Below, piece after piece: positions 8,661-18,112 of a DNA stretch of 64,000 nt; within the stretch, counting starts at the first letter, position 1; every line of letters begins with the position of its first letter. A program made the position numbers and the translations under genes. Below the pieces are notes generated by a model. It was not told the origin of the DNA, did no database searches, and saw nothing but the letters and a program-made list of their open reading frames with translations. The stretch covers positions 6,696,001 to 6,760,000 of the forward strand of contig NZ_CP073318.1 in the NCBI RefSeq assembly GCF_018263855.1, given 5' to 3'. The stretch comes from Kutzneria sp. CA-103260 (GTDB lineage Bacteria; Actinomycetota; Actinomycetes; Mycobacteriales; Pseudonocardiaceae).

Positions 8661-9286
8661 AGCGGCAGCAACGCGTGACGACGACGGACCACCGCGCCGA
8701 AACGGGCGTCGATGCGCAACCACGCGTCGGTGGCCGTCACACGCACGCTGCCACCCTCGTCGCTGGCCCCCAGGAACCCCATCCCAGACAGCGCGAACAG
8801 GCAGCGCAACGGGATCTTGACGTCCAACCCGCTACCGCTGACCGTCAGCACCGTCTGGTCCAGCAGCGACGCGGGCGGTGTCCCGTGCGGGCCGGCGTTC
8901 TCCCTCGCGACCGCCACGCCCTGGTCGGCCAACTCCGTCATGACAGTCACGGGCAGGTTGTCGACCTGCTTCCAACCCTCCGCCGGCGGCAGCGCACTGC
9001 GCCACATCAGATCCTTCGATGCGCCCGGATCGACCCGGTCGCCACGCAGGATCGCCAGGCCGGCCAGCAGTTCGCTGCCCGCGACCGCGACGTCGGCCGG
9101 CGTCACCGAACCGGCAACCGTCCGGGTCGCCAGAACGTCGAACGGCGTCGCCGCCCATGCCTCGACCCGATCGTCGCCGCGGTTGCGTAGGCGCACGATC
9201 CCCTGCTGGTCCAGGCGTACTGCCCGGGCCACGAATGCGCCGAGGTCGTCGCGCTCGGACGGATCAGCGAAGACCAACTCAGCCAC
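8651..9286 (-). CDS. Conserved hypothetical protein (Rv2474c-like position)
   Basis: A 211-residue protein without a recognised catalytic motif, signal peptide or membrane helix. It begins MAELVFADPSERDDLGAF and is probably a soluble cytoplasmic alpha/beta protein. It sits exactly where M. tuberculosis has Rv2474c, directly after the thioesterase gene, and overlaps that gene by eight bases (stop TGA inside its GTG start region), so the two are translationally coupled. The last residues (VVRRRHALLPLLV) run into the 18-bp repeat island, so the C-terminus may be partly repeat-derived. Function unknown; the coupling suggests a shared acyl-CoA or lipid role, which is only inference. Confidence 0.8.
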   Translation of the reverse strand: MAELVFADPSERDDLGAFVARAVRLDQQGIVRLRNRGDDRVEAWAATPFDVLATRTVAGSVTPADVAVAGSELLAGLAILRGDRVDPGASKDLMWRSALPPAEGWKQVDNLPVTVMTELADQGVAVARENAGPHGTPPASLLDQTVLTVSGSGLDVKIPLRCLFALSGMGFLGASDEGGSVRVTATDAWLRIDARFGAVVRRRHALLPLLV

Positions 9287-9731
9287 GTGCGCCCCCGGAG
9301 TGCCAGCTCGCGAGGAAGTCCCGCTCAGCGTCGGTCAGTCGCCGTGGCCGCGTCTCCTCGACGTCGTAGGCGCAGATCAGCGTCTCCGCCGTCACCGCGA
9401 CCGTCGACGAACCGTTGCCACCCGCGCGAACCGAATAGTCCAGCACGAACGACGAGGCCCTGAGATCACGCACGGCCATCTCGATGTCGACCGCTCCACC
9501 GTCGAACACGAGCGGAACGCGGTAATCCACGGCCAGCTTCACCACGACCATACCTCGGGACATGTCCACCAGGCCCTGCCGGGCCGCTTCGGTGAACACG
9601 AGCGCGACGCGCGCTTCTTCCAGAAGGGTGACCGTGTTCGCGTGGTTGACGTGCCCGTAGGCATCCATGTCGGACCACCGCGGTCGCACCTGCGCGACGA
9701 AGACACCCAACGACAACGCCTCCCTGGCCAA
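9279..9731 (-). CDS. Acyl-CoA thioesterase, hot-dog fold (4HBT family)
   Basis: A thioesterase-like single hot-dog domain of at most 150 residues. The signature VRPRWSDMDAYGHVNHANTVTLLEEAR contains the catalytic-loop Asp of the 4-hydroxybenzoyl-CoA thioesterase type (SDMDAYGHVN). It probably hydrolyses an acyl-CoA; the acyl group cannot be read from sequence. It matches Rv2475c in position. The start is uncertain: TTG 9731 gives the longest form, but the AGGGAGG motif just inside suggests a TTG start at 9716 or 9710. Transcription probably continues into the hypothetical gene at 8651-9286. It lies downstream of gdh with a 124-bp gap. Confidence 0.9.
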   Translation of the reverse strand: MAREALSLGVFVAQVRPRWSDMDAYGHVNHANTVTLLEEARVALVFTEAARQGLVDMSRGMVVVKLAVDYRVPLVFDGGAVDIEMAVRDLRASSFVLDYSVRAGGNGSSTVAVTAETLICAYDVEETRPRRLTDAERDFLASWHSGGARG

Positions 9732-9855
9732 TGCCCAGATTCAGCGCTCGATCCTACCCAGCCAGCTCCGGAGCCCTTTCGCGGACAGCAGCCCCGAACA
9801 CGACGGAGGCCCCGCCGGCGCCATACGCCCGCGAGGCCTCCGTCGTCCGCCGGCG

Positions 9856-12800
9856 TCAGCGGACCATGCTGCGTACCTGCCTCGCTGCCACCGACAACGT
9901 CGCCAGGTCGAGCCGGCCGACCCGGCTGATCTCCTTGAGCGCCGCCCTCGCCCGGCTCAGCCGCGACGCGTTGGACTGCTCCCAGTTGGCGATCTTCACC
10001 TCCGGGCTCTCACCCGGATCGCTGTGCCGGAGCACGTCGAGGGTGATCGTCCGCAGCGAGGAGTAGAGGTCGTCACGCAGGGCCAACCGGGCCAGCGCGT
10101 GCCAGCGGTTACCGCGCTCCAGTGCGCTGACCGAGCTGAGCATCTGGTCGATGTTCAGGTGCTCGGACAGCGCGTAGTACAACTCCGCCGTCTCCTGGTG
10201 GGTGCGCTCGACGCCCAGGCCCTCGCGCTCAGCCAGCTCCGCGACCTCGCTGACGTCCAGGAGGCCGTACGTGTAGAGCAGTGAGGCGACCCGCTCGGCC
10301 AGGTCCTTCGGGGCGCCCTGCTCGATCAACTGCTCCGCGTGACCGGCGACGATCTCGCGCTCACGGCCGCGCAGCAGCGTCAGCGACTGGGGCGCCAACT
10401 CCTTGACCATCGTCGAGAAACGGTTGATCTCAGCGCCCACGGCCAGCGGCTGCGGCCGGTTGGACAGCAGCCAGCGGGACGCCCGGTCGAGCAGCCGTCG
10501 CGTCTCCAGCATCAACGCGTTCTGGAGATCTGTGGACACCTTGTTGTCCAGTGCGTCGATCTCTCGCCAGATCTGCGGCAGGCCGTAGACGTTCGTCACG
10601 ACCGCGTACGCCCGGACCGCGTCGGTCGCGCTCGCCCCGACCTCCTCGGCCAGCCGGAACGCGTACGAGATGCCGCCACCGTCGACGACCTCGTTGACCA
10701 ACAGCGTCGTGGTGATCTGCTTGCGCAGCGGGTGCGACCCGATCGCGTCGCCGAACTGCTCCCGCAGCTTGCTCGGAAAGTACTCCGGCAGACGGCGGAC
10801 GAACACGTCCGACTCGGGCAGGTTGGTGGCCAGCACCTCGTCCTTGATCGCCAGCTTGACGTGCGCCAGCAGCGTCGCCAGCTCCGGCGAGGTCAGCCCG
10901 TCGCCAGCCTTCTCCAGCGCCTTGAACTGGGCGCTCGACGGCAGCGCCTCGAGGTGGCGGTCCAGACCGTGGTTGGCCTCCAGGTCGTCGACCAGCCGCG
11001 CGTGCACCGACAACATCGGCGCTGCGTGCGCCCGGCTGACGCCCAGCACCCCGTTCTGCCAGTAGTTGTCGCGGAGCACCAGCATGCCGACCTCGTCGGT
11101 CATCTCCGCCAGCAACTCGTTGCGCTGCTCACGCTCGAGCCGGCCCTCGGTGACCAGGTGGTCCAACAGGATCTTGATGTTGACCTCGTGGTCGGAGCAG
11201 TCCACGCCGGCCGAGTTGTCCAACGCGTCGGTGTTGACCCGGCCGCCCGCGCGGGCGAACTCGATCCGACCACGCTGCGTCAACCCCAGGTTGCCGCCCT
11301 CGCCGACGACCTTGACCCTCAGGTCAGCACCATCGACCCGGACCGCGTCGTTGGCCTTGTCGCCGACCTCGGCGTGCGATTCGGTCGCGGACTTCACGTA
11401 CGTGCCGATGCCGCCGTTCCACAGCAGGTCGACCGGCGCCAGCAGAATCGCCTTGATCAGATCGGTCGGCGCCAGGTGCTCGACGCTGTCGTCGATGCCC
11501 AACGCCGCCTTGACCTGTGGGCTCAGCGGAATCGACTTCGCCGTCCGGGGCCATACCCCGCCGCCCTCGCTGATCAGGCTGCGGTCGTAGTCGTCCCACG
11601 ACGAGCGCGGCAGCTCGAACAGCCGCTTCCGTTCGGCGAACGACGGCGCGGCCACCGGAATCGGGTCGAGGAACACGTGCCGGTGGTCGAACGCGGCGAC
11701 GAGTCGGATGTGCTCGGACAGCAGCATGCCGTTGCCGAACACGTCACCGGACATGTCGCCGACGCCGACGACCGTGAACTCCTGCGTCTGGGTGTCGACG
11801 TCCAGTTCCCGGAAAGCCCGCTTGACGCTCTCCCAGGCACCCTTGGCTGTGATGCCCATCTGCTTGTGGTCATAGCCGACCGAGCCGCCGGAGGCGAAGG
11901 CGTCGCCGAGCCAGAAGCCGTACTTGCCGGCGACCTCGTTGGCGATGTCCGAGAAGGTCGCGGTGCCCTTGTCGGCGGCGACGACCAGGTAGGTGTCGTC
12001 ATCGTCGTAGCGGACGACCTGCGGGGCGGGGACAACCTGGCCCGCATCGAGGTTGTCGGTCAGGTCCAGCAGACCCGAGATGAACATGCGGTAGCAGGTG
12101 ATGCCCTCGGTCAGGAACGCCTCGCGGTCCAGGCTCGGGTCGCCCTTGGGCGCCGGCGGACGCTTCAGCACGAATCCGCCCTTGGCGCCGACCGGCACGA
12201 TGACGGCGTTCTTCACCGCCTGTGCCTTGACCAGCCCCAGGATCTCGGTGCGGAAGTCCTCCCGCCGGTCGGACCAGCGCAGGCCGCCGCGGGCGACCGG
12301 GCCGAACCTCAGGTGGACGCCCTCGAATCGGGGCGAGTACACGAAGATCTCGAACCGCGGCTTCGGGTCCGGCAACGCCGGCAGCGACCGTGAGTTCAGC
12401 TTGAACGCCATGTACGGCCGCATGGCGCCGTTGGCGTCACGCACGAAGTAGTTGGTGCGCAACGTCGCGTTGATAAGCGACAGCAGCTGACGCAGGATCC
12501 GGTCCGCGTCGAGGCTGGTCACCTCGTCGATCAGCTCGGTGATCTCGGCGGTCAACGTCTCGACCACGCCGGCCCGGGTCTCCTCGGACAGCGCCGGGTC
12601 GAACCGCGACTCGAACAGCCGCACCAGTGCCGCGGCGACGTTCGTGTAGCGCAGGACCGCGTCCTCGATGTAGTCCTGGCTGTACGGGATGCCCACCTGG
12701 CGCAGGTACTTCGCGTAGGCCCGGAGCACCGAAGCCTGCCGCCAGCCGAGCCCGGCACGCAGCACGAGGGCGTTGAAGCTGTCGACCTCCGCCTCGTCGC

Positions 12801-14826
12801 GCCATGCCGCCGCGAACGCGTCCTGGAACAGGACACGGACGACGTCCAGGTCCTGGGTGGCGAGCCGCTCCAGCGCCGCCGCTTCCATGCGCAGACCGAA
12901 GTCGAAGATCCAGCACTGGGTGCCGTCCTCGCGCTGGATCTCGTACGGCCGTTCGTCGACGACCTCGACGCCCATGCGCTGCAACACCGGCAGCACCTGG
13001 GACAACGTCACGCGAGCGCCGGCCAGGTACAGCTTGAACCGCCGCTCGCCCGGCTCGGCGTCTGCCGGCAGGTAGAACGACATGTCCAGGTCGCCCTCGG
13101 ACAGCCGCTGGATCCGCCTCAGGTCGGCGAGCCCTTCGACGGCCGTGAAATCTTCCTTGTAGCTTTCCGGGAAAGCCATCGCGAAGCGCTGGCCCTGCTC
13201 GGTCGCCGACTCCGCGCCCAGCTGGCTCGCCTGTTCCGAGGTCTGCTCGGGCTCGTTGTGCTCGGACAGGATCGCGTCGGCCATCCGGTCGTCCCAGTTG
13301 CGGGTGGCTTCACCCAACAGGGACTGAATGTGAGCTGAATTCGGCTCTGCCGCCTCGCTCGGCTCCGTGTGCACCATGAAGTGCACGCGGGCCAGCGGGC
13401 TCTCGCCGATCAACGCGCTGTACTCCAGGTTCTTGCCCTGAAGCTCGGCCAGCAGGACTTCCTGCATCGCCAACCGCGACGTCGTCGTGTACCGGTCACG
13501 CGGCAGGTAGACCAGGCACGAGTAGAACCGGCCGTACGGGTCCCGGCGGAGGAACAGCCTCAGCCGACGACGCTCAGCCAGGGCGAGCACGCCCGTGGCG
13601 ATGTCGTACAGCGTGTCCGCGTCGGTCGAGAACAGCTCGCTCCGCGGGTAGTTCTGGATGACCTCGAGCATCTTCTGGCCGGAGTACGACTCCAGCGGGA
13701 AGCCCGCCCGGTGGATGACGCTGCGGACCCGACGGCTGATCACCGGGATGTCCAGCACGTCCTCATGCAGTGCCGAAGTCGTGAACACGCCGAGGAAGCG
13801 ATGTTCGCCGCTGACCTTGCCTTCGGCGTCGAACGTCTTCACGCCCACGTAGTACGGGTACATGGACCTGTGCACCGCGGACGGCGCGCTCGCCTGCGTG
13901 AGCACCAACAACTCCGGTGCCAGCGCCTGCGCCGCCGTATCCGGGCCAGCGGTCAAACTCCGTGCCGCCAGGCTGTCCTGACGCAGCACGCCCAGACCCG
14001 ACGCCAGAACCGCTCGCAACGCCGGCTCGTCGCCGCCCGCCGGGTCGTCGATCAGCTCGTACTGGCGGTAGCCGATGAAGGTGAAGTGCCCTTCCGCCAG
14101 CCACCGCAGCAGGCTCGTGCCGTCGCCGACCTGCTCGGCGTCGAGCGGCGGGGGCGCCTGCTCCAACTGCTCCGCGAGCTGAAGCGCAGTGCCCGCCATC
14201 TTGTCGGTGTCCTCGACAACCTCGCGGACGTCGTTGACCACGGTGATGAGCCGGTTCTCCAGCTCACGGCTCCGCTCCGCGTCCGTGATGAGGTCGACCT
14301 CGATGTGCATCCACGACTCGGCGAGAGTGTCCGCCGGCGGATCCCCCGGGTCCGCATCTGGCAGCACCTCGCGGAGCTCACCCGTCACGTCTCGACGCAC
14401 CACCACGATCGGGTGCACGACACGGTGCACCTGGATCCCGCTGCGGATCAGCGCCGACGAGATCGAGTCGACCAGGTAGGGCATGTCGTCGGTGACGATC
14501 TGCACGACCGTCACCGGGCACGTCCACCCGTCCTGGGACCGGGTCGGGTTGAGGATGCGGACCACCGGCCGGCCGGGGACACGGCTGTCCGCCAGCTGGT
14601 AGGTGGATCGCACAGCGCCGACCAGGTCGCTCGGGTCGTCGTCGATGACTTCCTCGGCGGGCACGTAGCGGTAGTAGAGACGGATCAGTTCTGCGAGTTC
14701 CGGAGCGGCGGCGACCGCGCCGCCGATCAGTTCGTCGCGTACCTGTTCGGGACTGTCCAGCCGGTCTTCGCGGCTCACGCCGGTGTCGGCGGTCGCAGGG
14801 CGGGACAGGGCTCCAGTCGAGGTCAT
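9856..14826 (-). CDS. gdh: NAD-specific glutamate dehydrogenase, large (about 180 kDa) type
   Basis: A 1656-residue NAD-dependent glutamate dehydrogenase of the large L_180 class, which deaminates glutamate to 2-oxoglutarate and ammonia in the cytoplasm. M. tuberculosis Rv2476c (about 1620 residues) is of this class. The long N-terminal part holds ACT-like regulatory segments. The catalytic core shows GPVARGGLRWSDR, AVKNAVIVPVGAKGGFV and VGDMSGDVFGNGML, then the nucleotide-binding stretch GGIGTYVK and VGEGGNLGLTQ. The frame runs far upstream, but ATG 14826 (MTSTGALSRP) starts homologous sequence. The reading frame is unbroken. Confidence 0.97.
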   Translation of the reverse strand: MTSTGALSRPATADTGVSREDRLDSPEQVRDELIGGAVAAAPELAELIRLYYRYVPAEEVIDDDPSDLVGAVRSTYQLADSRVPGRPVVRILNPTRSQDGWTCPVTVVQIVTDDMPYLVDSISSALIRSGIQVHRVVHPIVVVRRDVTGELREVLPDADPGDPPADTLAESWMHIEVDLITDAERSRELENRLITVVNDVREVVEDTDKMAGTALQLAEQLEQAPPPLDAEQVGDGTSLLRWLAEGHFTFIGYRQYELIDDPAGGDEPALRAVLASGLGVLRQDSLAARSLTAGPDTAAQALAPELLVLTQASAPSAVHRSMYPYYVGVKTFDAEGKVSGEHRFLGVFTTSALHEDVLDIPVISRRVRSVIHRAGFPLESYSGQKMLEVIQNYPRSELFSTDADTLYDIATGVLALAERRRLRLFLRRDPYGRFYSCLVYLPRDRYTTTSRLAMQEVLLAELQGKNLEYSALIGESPLARVHFMVHTEPSEAAEPNSAHIQSLLGEATRNWDDRMADAILSEHNEPEQTSEQASQLGAESATEQGQRFAMAFPESYKEDFTAVEGLADLRRIQRLSEGDLDMSFYLPADAEPGERRFKLYLAGARVTLSQVLPVLQRMGVEVVDERPYEIQREDGTQCWIFDFGLRMEAAALERLATQDLDVVRVLFQDAFAAAWRDEAEVDSFNALVLRAGLGWRQASVLRAYAKYLRQVGIPYSQDYIEDAVLRYTNVAAALVRLFESRFDPALSEETRAGVVETLTAEITELIDEVTSLDADRILRQLLSLINATLRTNYFVRDANGAMRPYMAFKLNSRSLPALPDPKPRFEIFVYSPRFEGVHLRFGPVARGGLRWSDRREDFRTEILGLVKAQAVKNAVIVPVGAKGGFVLKRPPAPKGDPSLDREAFLTEGITCYRMFISGLLDLTDNLDAGQVVPAPQVVRYDDDDTYLVVAADKGTATFSDIANEVAGKYGFWLGDAFASGGSVGYDHKQMGITAKGAWESVKRAFRELDVDTQTQEFTVVGVGDMSGDVFGNGMLLSEHIRLVAAFDHRHVFLDPIPVAAPSFAERKRLFELPRSSWDDYDRSLISEGGGVWPRTAKSIPLSPQVKAALGIDDSVEHLAPTDLIKAILLAPVDLLWNGGIGTYVKSATESHAEVGDKANDAVRVDGADLRVKVVGEGGNLGLTQRGRIEFARAGGRVNTDALDNSAGVDCSDHEVNIKILLDHLVTEGRLEREQRNELLAEMTDEVGMLVLRDNYWQNGVLGVSRAHAAPMLSVHARLVDDLEANHGLDRHLEALPSSAQFKALEKAGDGLTSPELATLLAHVKLAIKDEVLATNLPESDVFVRRLPEYFPSKLREQFGDAIGSHPLRKQITTTLLVNEVVDGGGISYAFRLAEEVGASATDAVRAYAVVTNVYGLPQIWREIDALDNKVSTDLQNALMLETRRLLDRASRWLLSNRPQPLAVGAEINRFSTMVKELAPQSLTLLRGREREIVAGHAEQLIEQGAPKDLAERVASLLYTYGLLDVSEVAELAEREGLGVERTHQETAELYYALSEHLNIDQMLSSVSALERGNRWHALARLALRDDLYSSLRTITLDVLRHSDPGESPEVKIANWEQSNASRLSRARAALKEISRVGRLDLATLSVAARQVRSMVR

Positions 14827-14992
14827 TTTCAGGCGGCTCCACGCTATCCGGCGCCTCGGTGCGCCGGGACCACCGTCCACCCTAGATGGGCCTTCGACCC
14901 GCAAACGCCTAGGGGTTGCAGCTGAATCGAACCTTGTGACGGGAGCCACCAACGGGCTTTCGCAGGTTACTGACGAGTTGACTTTCGCCTGG

Positions 14993-17900
14993 TCAGCGTT
15001 CCGGCGGCGTCCACGTCCAGTCCGACCAGTTCCGCTCCGGCTCTGCCGGTCGCGGATCACGATCGACCACCGGCCGGTCCTCACGGAATGGCGTCGGCTC
15101 CCAGTCGCCGAGCCCCGAGGTGTCAGCTCGCGGAGGCCGATCTTCCTTGCCCGAAAGCACCCAATCAGACAACATCGGCGGTTCAGACAAAGTGCTCGGC
15201 ACGTCGATCCGGTCGTCTGGCTCAGGCTGCCGGTGCCGCGACCCCGACGGCTCCGGTTGCCAGTCGTATCGATCGGCCGTCGGCGTGGGCTCCGGAGACG
15301 GCCGTGACACCGACGGCTCGTCGTCGAAGTGCGCGTGTACGGCGTGCTCAGTCGACTCGAACGCCACCAGTGCCTCAGCCAACAGGTCTGCCAGCTCCGA
15401 ACGCGGCCGTCGACCTTCGGCACCGGTCACATGCTCGTCGGCCGGCCGATCGGCCACTGTCGCGGCCGCCTCGGTGTCGGAGGGCGCAGCGACAGCGTCC
15501 GGCTTGGCCGCTGTTTCGGACTCACGCCTGGCTTCGCCGTCTCGCCGCACGATCTCGCGCGGCAGACCGGCATAAGTGGTGAACGGCACCGTTCCGGAAT
15601 CCGCGTCGCCGCCAAGCACAGCAGCCTGGGCTCCAAGAACAGGTGGTTGCCCGGACATCCCGAGGGAGGCTGCCAGGTCATCCGTCCGAGTGGCTGGCGC
15701 CGACTGAGGCAAGGTCGGTTGAACCGGTGCAGGTTGAACCGCCGCAGGCTCAACAGCGGGCGGCTCCGCGGCGACGCGGCTCGACGGTTGCTCAAGCCGC
15801 CACCGCCCGGAATCGGCACGGAGTTCATCGGCAATTTCGTCGCGTTCAAACGACTCGGCGCGACGACGCCTGCCTGTTGTCCGCTGATCAGGCTTGGGCT
15901 TGGCGGCCGGCTCCGGCGTGGCCGCCCCCGGTGCGGTCGACTCCGACACAGGCGACTCTGGTGCCGCCGACTCTGATGCGGCCGGTGTCTCGGATTCAGA
16001 CGGTTCCGGTGCCCTCCGCCGACCACCAGTGCCGGCTGCAGCCAGCAGTTCGACCAGTGAGGCAAGACCTGGACGGTTCGAGTCGTCGTTGGCGTGCCGT
16101 GACTGGGCTGTAGCCTCCACCCCAGTTTCACGATCTTCAGCGCGACGTCGTCCACCAGTGGACTCGGTCCGAGATTGCTCGGCGTTGGTGGCCGTCGAGT
16201 CGGCCGCGGCACGGAAGAATGCTGCCAGCGCGCCCGGTGCCTGCGTGCGCTCACGTTCCGGCGCTGGGTTCCCGTCCGAGAACATGTCCGCGGACTTCGT
16301 CACGTCCACTGGAGTGGAAGGCGTTCCGGTGTTGCCCATCCGCCATCGGTCAGCCGCCTGCGCCCAGGCCGTCGACAATCCCGCAGCCTGTTCGTCCGCA
16401 CGCCTCGCACGGCGGCGAGGCAGTTCGCCGGACGGTGGTGTCGACTGGGGCGCAGGATCGACCCGCTCGACCGAAGTCTCCACTGCCGGCACAGTCCCGC
16501 GGGTGCCCAAGTCGACACCCTCGTTGGCACCGTTAGTGCTCCTCGCCTGCGACAGCGCCTGGTCCGCATCGGTCAGCAGCGCTTCACCGCCACTCCCGGG
16601 GCGATATTCAGCGACGCCGGTGGTCATCGTGACGGCCAGGCGCGGCGACACCTCGGACCTGAGCTCCTCGGCCCATCGCTGCGCCTGGTCGTGTGTCGTG
16701 TGTGGGAGAAGCACAGCCAACTCGTCGCCGGCGGTTCTACCGACCGCAGCCTTGTCAGGAGCTGTGTCCCGCACTCGATCGGCAATCTTGCGTATGACCT
16801 GGTCATCGACCGCACTCACGCCAGAACCGTTCACCCGCGCGACGTCGACATCCAGCAACACCAAGCTCAGCGCGTGGTCGATGTAGCCGCCATTGACGAC
16901 CGCGTCGATCCGCCGCCGGAACCCGTTGCGGTTCAACAACCCAGTAACCGCATCCGTGTCGGGCAGGGATTGCGAGCTGGCTACCGGCGGCTTGATCAGG
17001 CTCGACAGCTGCTCCTTCAGCCCCGTGCTCTCACGGTGCGCGGCCGCGAACTCTTCGGCCAGTTTGGCCCGAACCGTGTACAACGCCGCGGTCCGACGCC
17101 GCTCCGCGGTGTGGGCGCTCCGCAAGCAGCTCAGCGCCTCAGCTAGTTGGCCCGCCATCTCGTGCACGTGGGACAACGCGAGCATGCTCTCCGACAGCAA
17201 CGGATCCAGTTGGTGCCGCCCAGCGCTGTCAGCCACATCGAGGAGCAGGTCGTTCGCGATGTTGGTACGTCCCGCCGGCAGATGGACCCGCGTCGCCAGC
17301 GCCAACTTCAGCCAGCCCACTGAGGCCGCCGACGGTGCGCGCACAGGCTGTTCGAGCAGTTGCTCGGCTGCTGTCACCGCATCCGCCAACTGCTCCGAGT
17401 CCATCAGCGCGCAGACGAGTTCCAGCACCAATCGACTGGCGACGTAGCCCGAATCGGCTGCCGCGTCGCTCAGCTCCCCAAGCAACGCGAGGCCGTCACG
17501 TGCCGCTCCAACCGCGGCCTTCAGGTCTCCCCACCGACGGAACTGTCGCGCCGTCGAGACCCTCAGCAACGCCCGGGACAACAACTTCGCGTCGGCGTCG
17601 AGGGTGGCGTCCTCACCGTAGAGATGGTCAGCCTGGTCTAACGCGTCCGTGAGCTCCTTGCTCCGGCCGATCAGCACCAGACAGTCCGTCAGCGCGACAA
17701 GGGCAGACGCCCGTATCTCCGTCGGCACGCCCTCGGCACGCAGGACTGGCTTGAGCACCCCGAATCCGGTGAGCGGAACACCGGCGGCACGTGCGCACGC
17801 CGCCAGCTCGACGCGCAGGCCCCATGCCAGCTCAACGTGGTTGCCCGCCTCGGCGGCCTTGAGCGCGGTGACCGCGCGCTCGACAGCCTGAACGCCCTTG

Positions 17901-18097
17901 TCGAGCCGGTTGAGGGCGAACACCGTGAGCGTTTCCGCCCTCAACCGCTCCTGCTCGTCTCGACGACCAGTGGCGAGCGCGGACGCCCGTTCGCTGAGCA
18001 CGAGGCTCAGTTCAGGAGCCCGCCAACGCAGCTGCCAGGCCGGCACGCTGAGCGTGCCAACCTCCGCATCCGGCTGCGTCCCGTCACTGCCCGCCAC
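14993..18097 (-). CDS. TPR-like / degenerate GGDEF protein with long disordered tail
   Basis: A 1034-residue three-part protein. Residues about 20-360 are helical and Ala/Leu-rich, like tetratricopeptide repeats. Residues about 375-540 are a GGDEF-type domain: TDAVTGLLNRNGFRRRID, the metal-site stretch LVLLDVDVARVN, and the active-site motif as AGDEL instead of GGDEF. The inhibitory RxxD site is absent. The last 490 residues are Pro/Glu/Ala/Ser-rich with repeated RRRA motifs (GGRRRAEDRE, GGRRRAPEPS, TGRRRRAESF) and look disordered. It could be a weak diguanylate cyclase or a c-di-GMP/GTP sensor. It starts 15 bp after ettA, so it is probably co-transcribed with the ribosome throttle. No homologue is known to me at this place in M. 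tuberculosis. Confidence 0.85.
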   Translation of the reverse strand: MAGSDGTQPDAEVGTLSVPAWQLRWRAPELSLVLSERASALATGRRDEQERLRAETLTVFALNRLDKGVQAVERAVTALKAAEAGNHVELAWGLRVELAACARAAGVPLTGFGVLKPVLRAEGVPTEIRASALVALTDCLVLIGRSKELTDALDQADHLYGEDATLDADAKLLSRALLRVSTARQFRRWGDLKAAVGAARDGLALLGELSDAAADSGYVASRLVLELVCALMDSEQLADAVTAAEQLLEQPVRAPSAASVGWLKLALATRVHLPAGRTNIANDLLLDVADSAGRHQLDPLLSESMLALSHVHEMAGQLAEALSCLRSAHTAERRRTAALYTVRAKLAEEFAAAHRESTGLKEQLSSLIKPPVASSQSLPDTDAVTGLLNRNGFRRRIDAVVNGGYIDHALSLVLLDVDVARVNGSGVSAVDDQVIRKIADRVRDTAPDKAAVGRTAGDELAVLLPHTTHDQAQRWAEELRSEVSPRLAVTMTTGVAEYRPGSGGEALLTDADQALSQARSTNGANEGVDLGTRGTVPAVETSVERVDPAPQSTPPSGELPRRRARRADEQAAGLSTAWAQAADRWRMGNTGTPSTPVDVTKSADMFSDGNPAPERERTQAPGALAAFFRAAADSTATNAEQSRTESTGGRRRAEDRETGVEATAQSRHANDDSNRPGLASLVELLAAAGTGGRRRAPEPSESETPAASESAAPESPVSESTAPGAATPEPAAKPKPDQRTTGRRRRAESFERDEIADELRADSGRWRLEQPSSRVAAEPPAVEPAAVQPAPVQPTLPQSAPATRTDDLAASLGMSGQPPVLGAQAAVLGGDADSGTVPFTTYAGLPREIVRRDGEARRESETAAKPDAVAAPSDTEAAATVADRPADEHVTGAEGRRPRSELADLLAEALVAFESTEHAVHAHFDDEPSVSRPSPEPTPTADRYDWQPEPSGSRHRQPEPDDRIDVPSTLSEPPMLSDWVLSGKEDRPPRADTSGLGDWEPTPFREDRPVVDRDPRPAEPERNWSDWTWTPPER

Positions 18098-18112
18098 GAT
18101 CGATTGCCGCCC

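Noticed and set aside
14827..15423. N-terminal extension of the gdh frame
   Set aside because: The extension is antisense-like sequence over the next gene's end and promoter; homology to glutamate dehydrogenase starts at ATG 14826.
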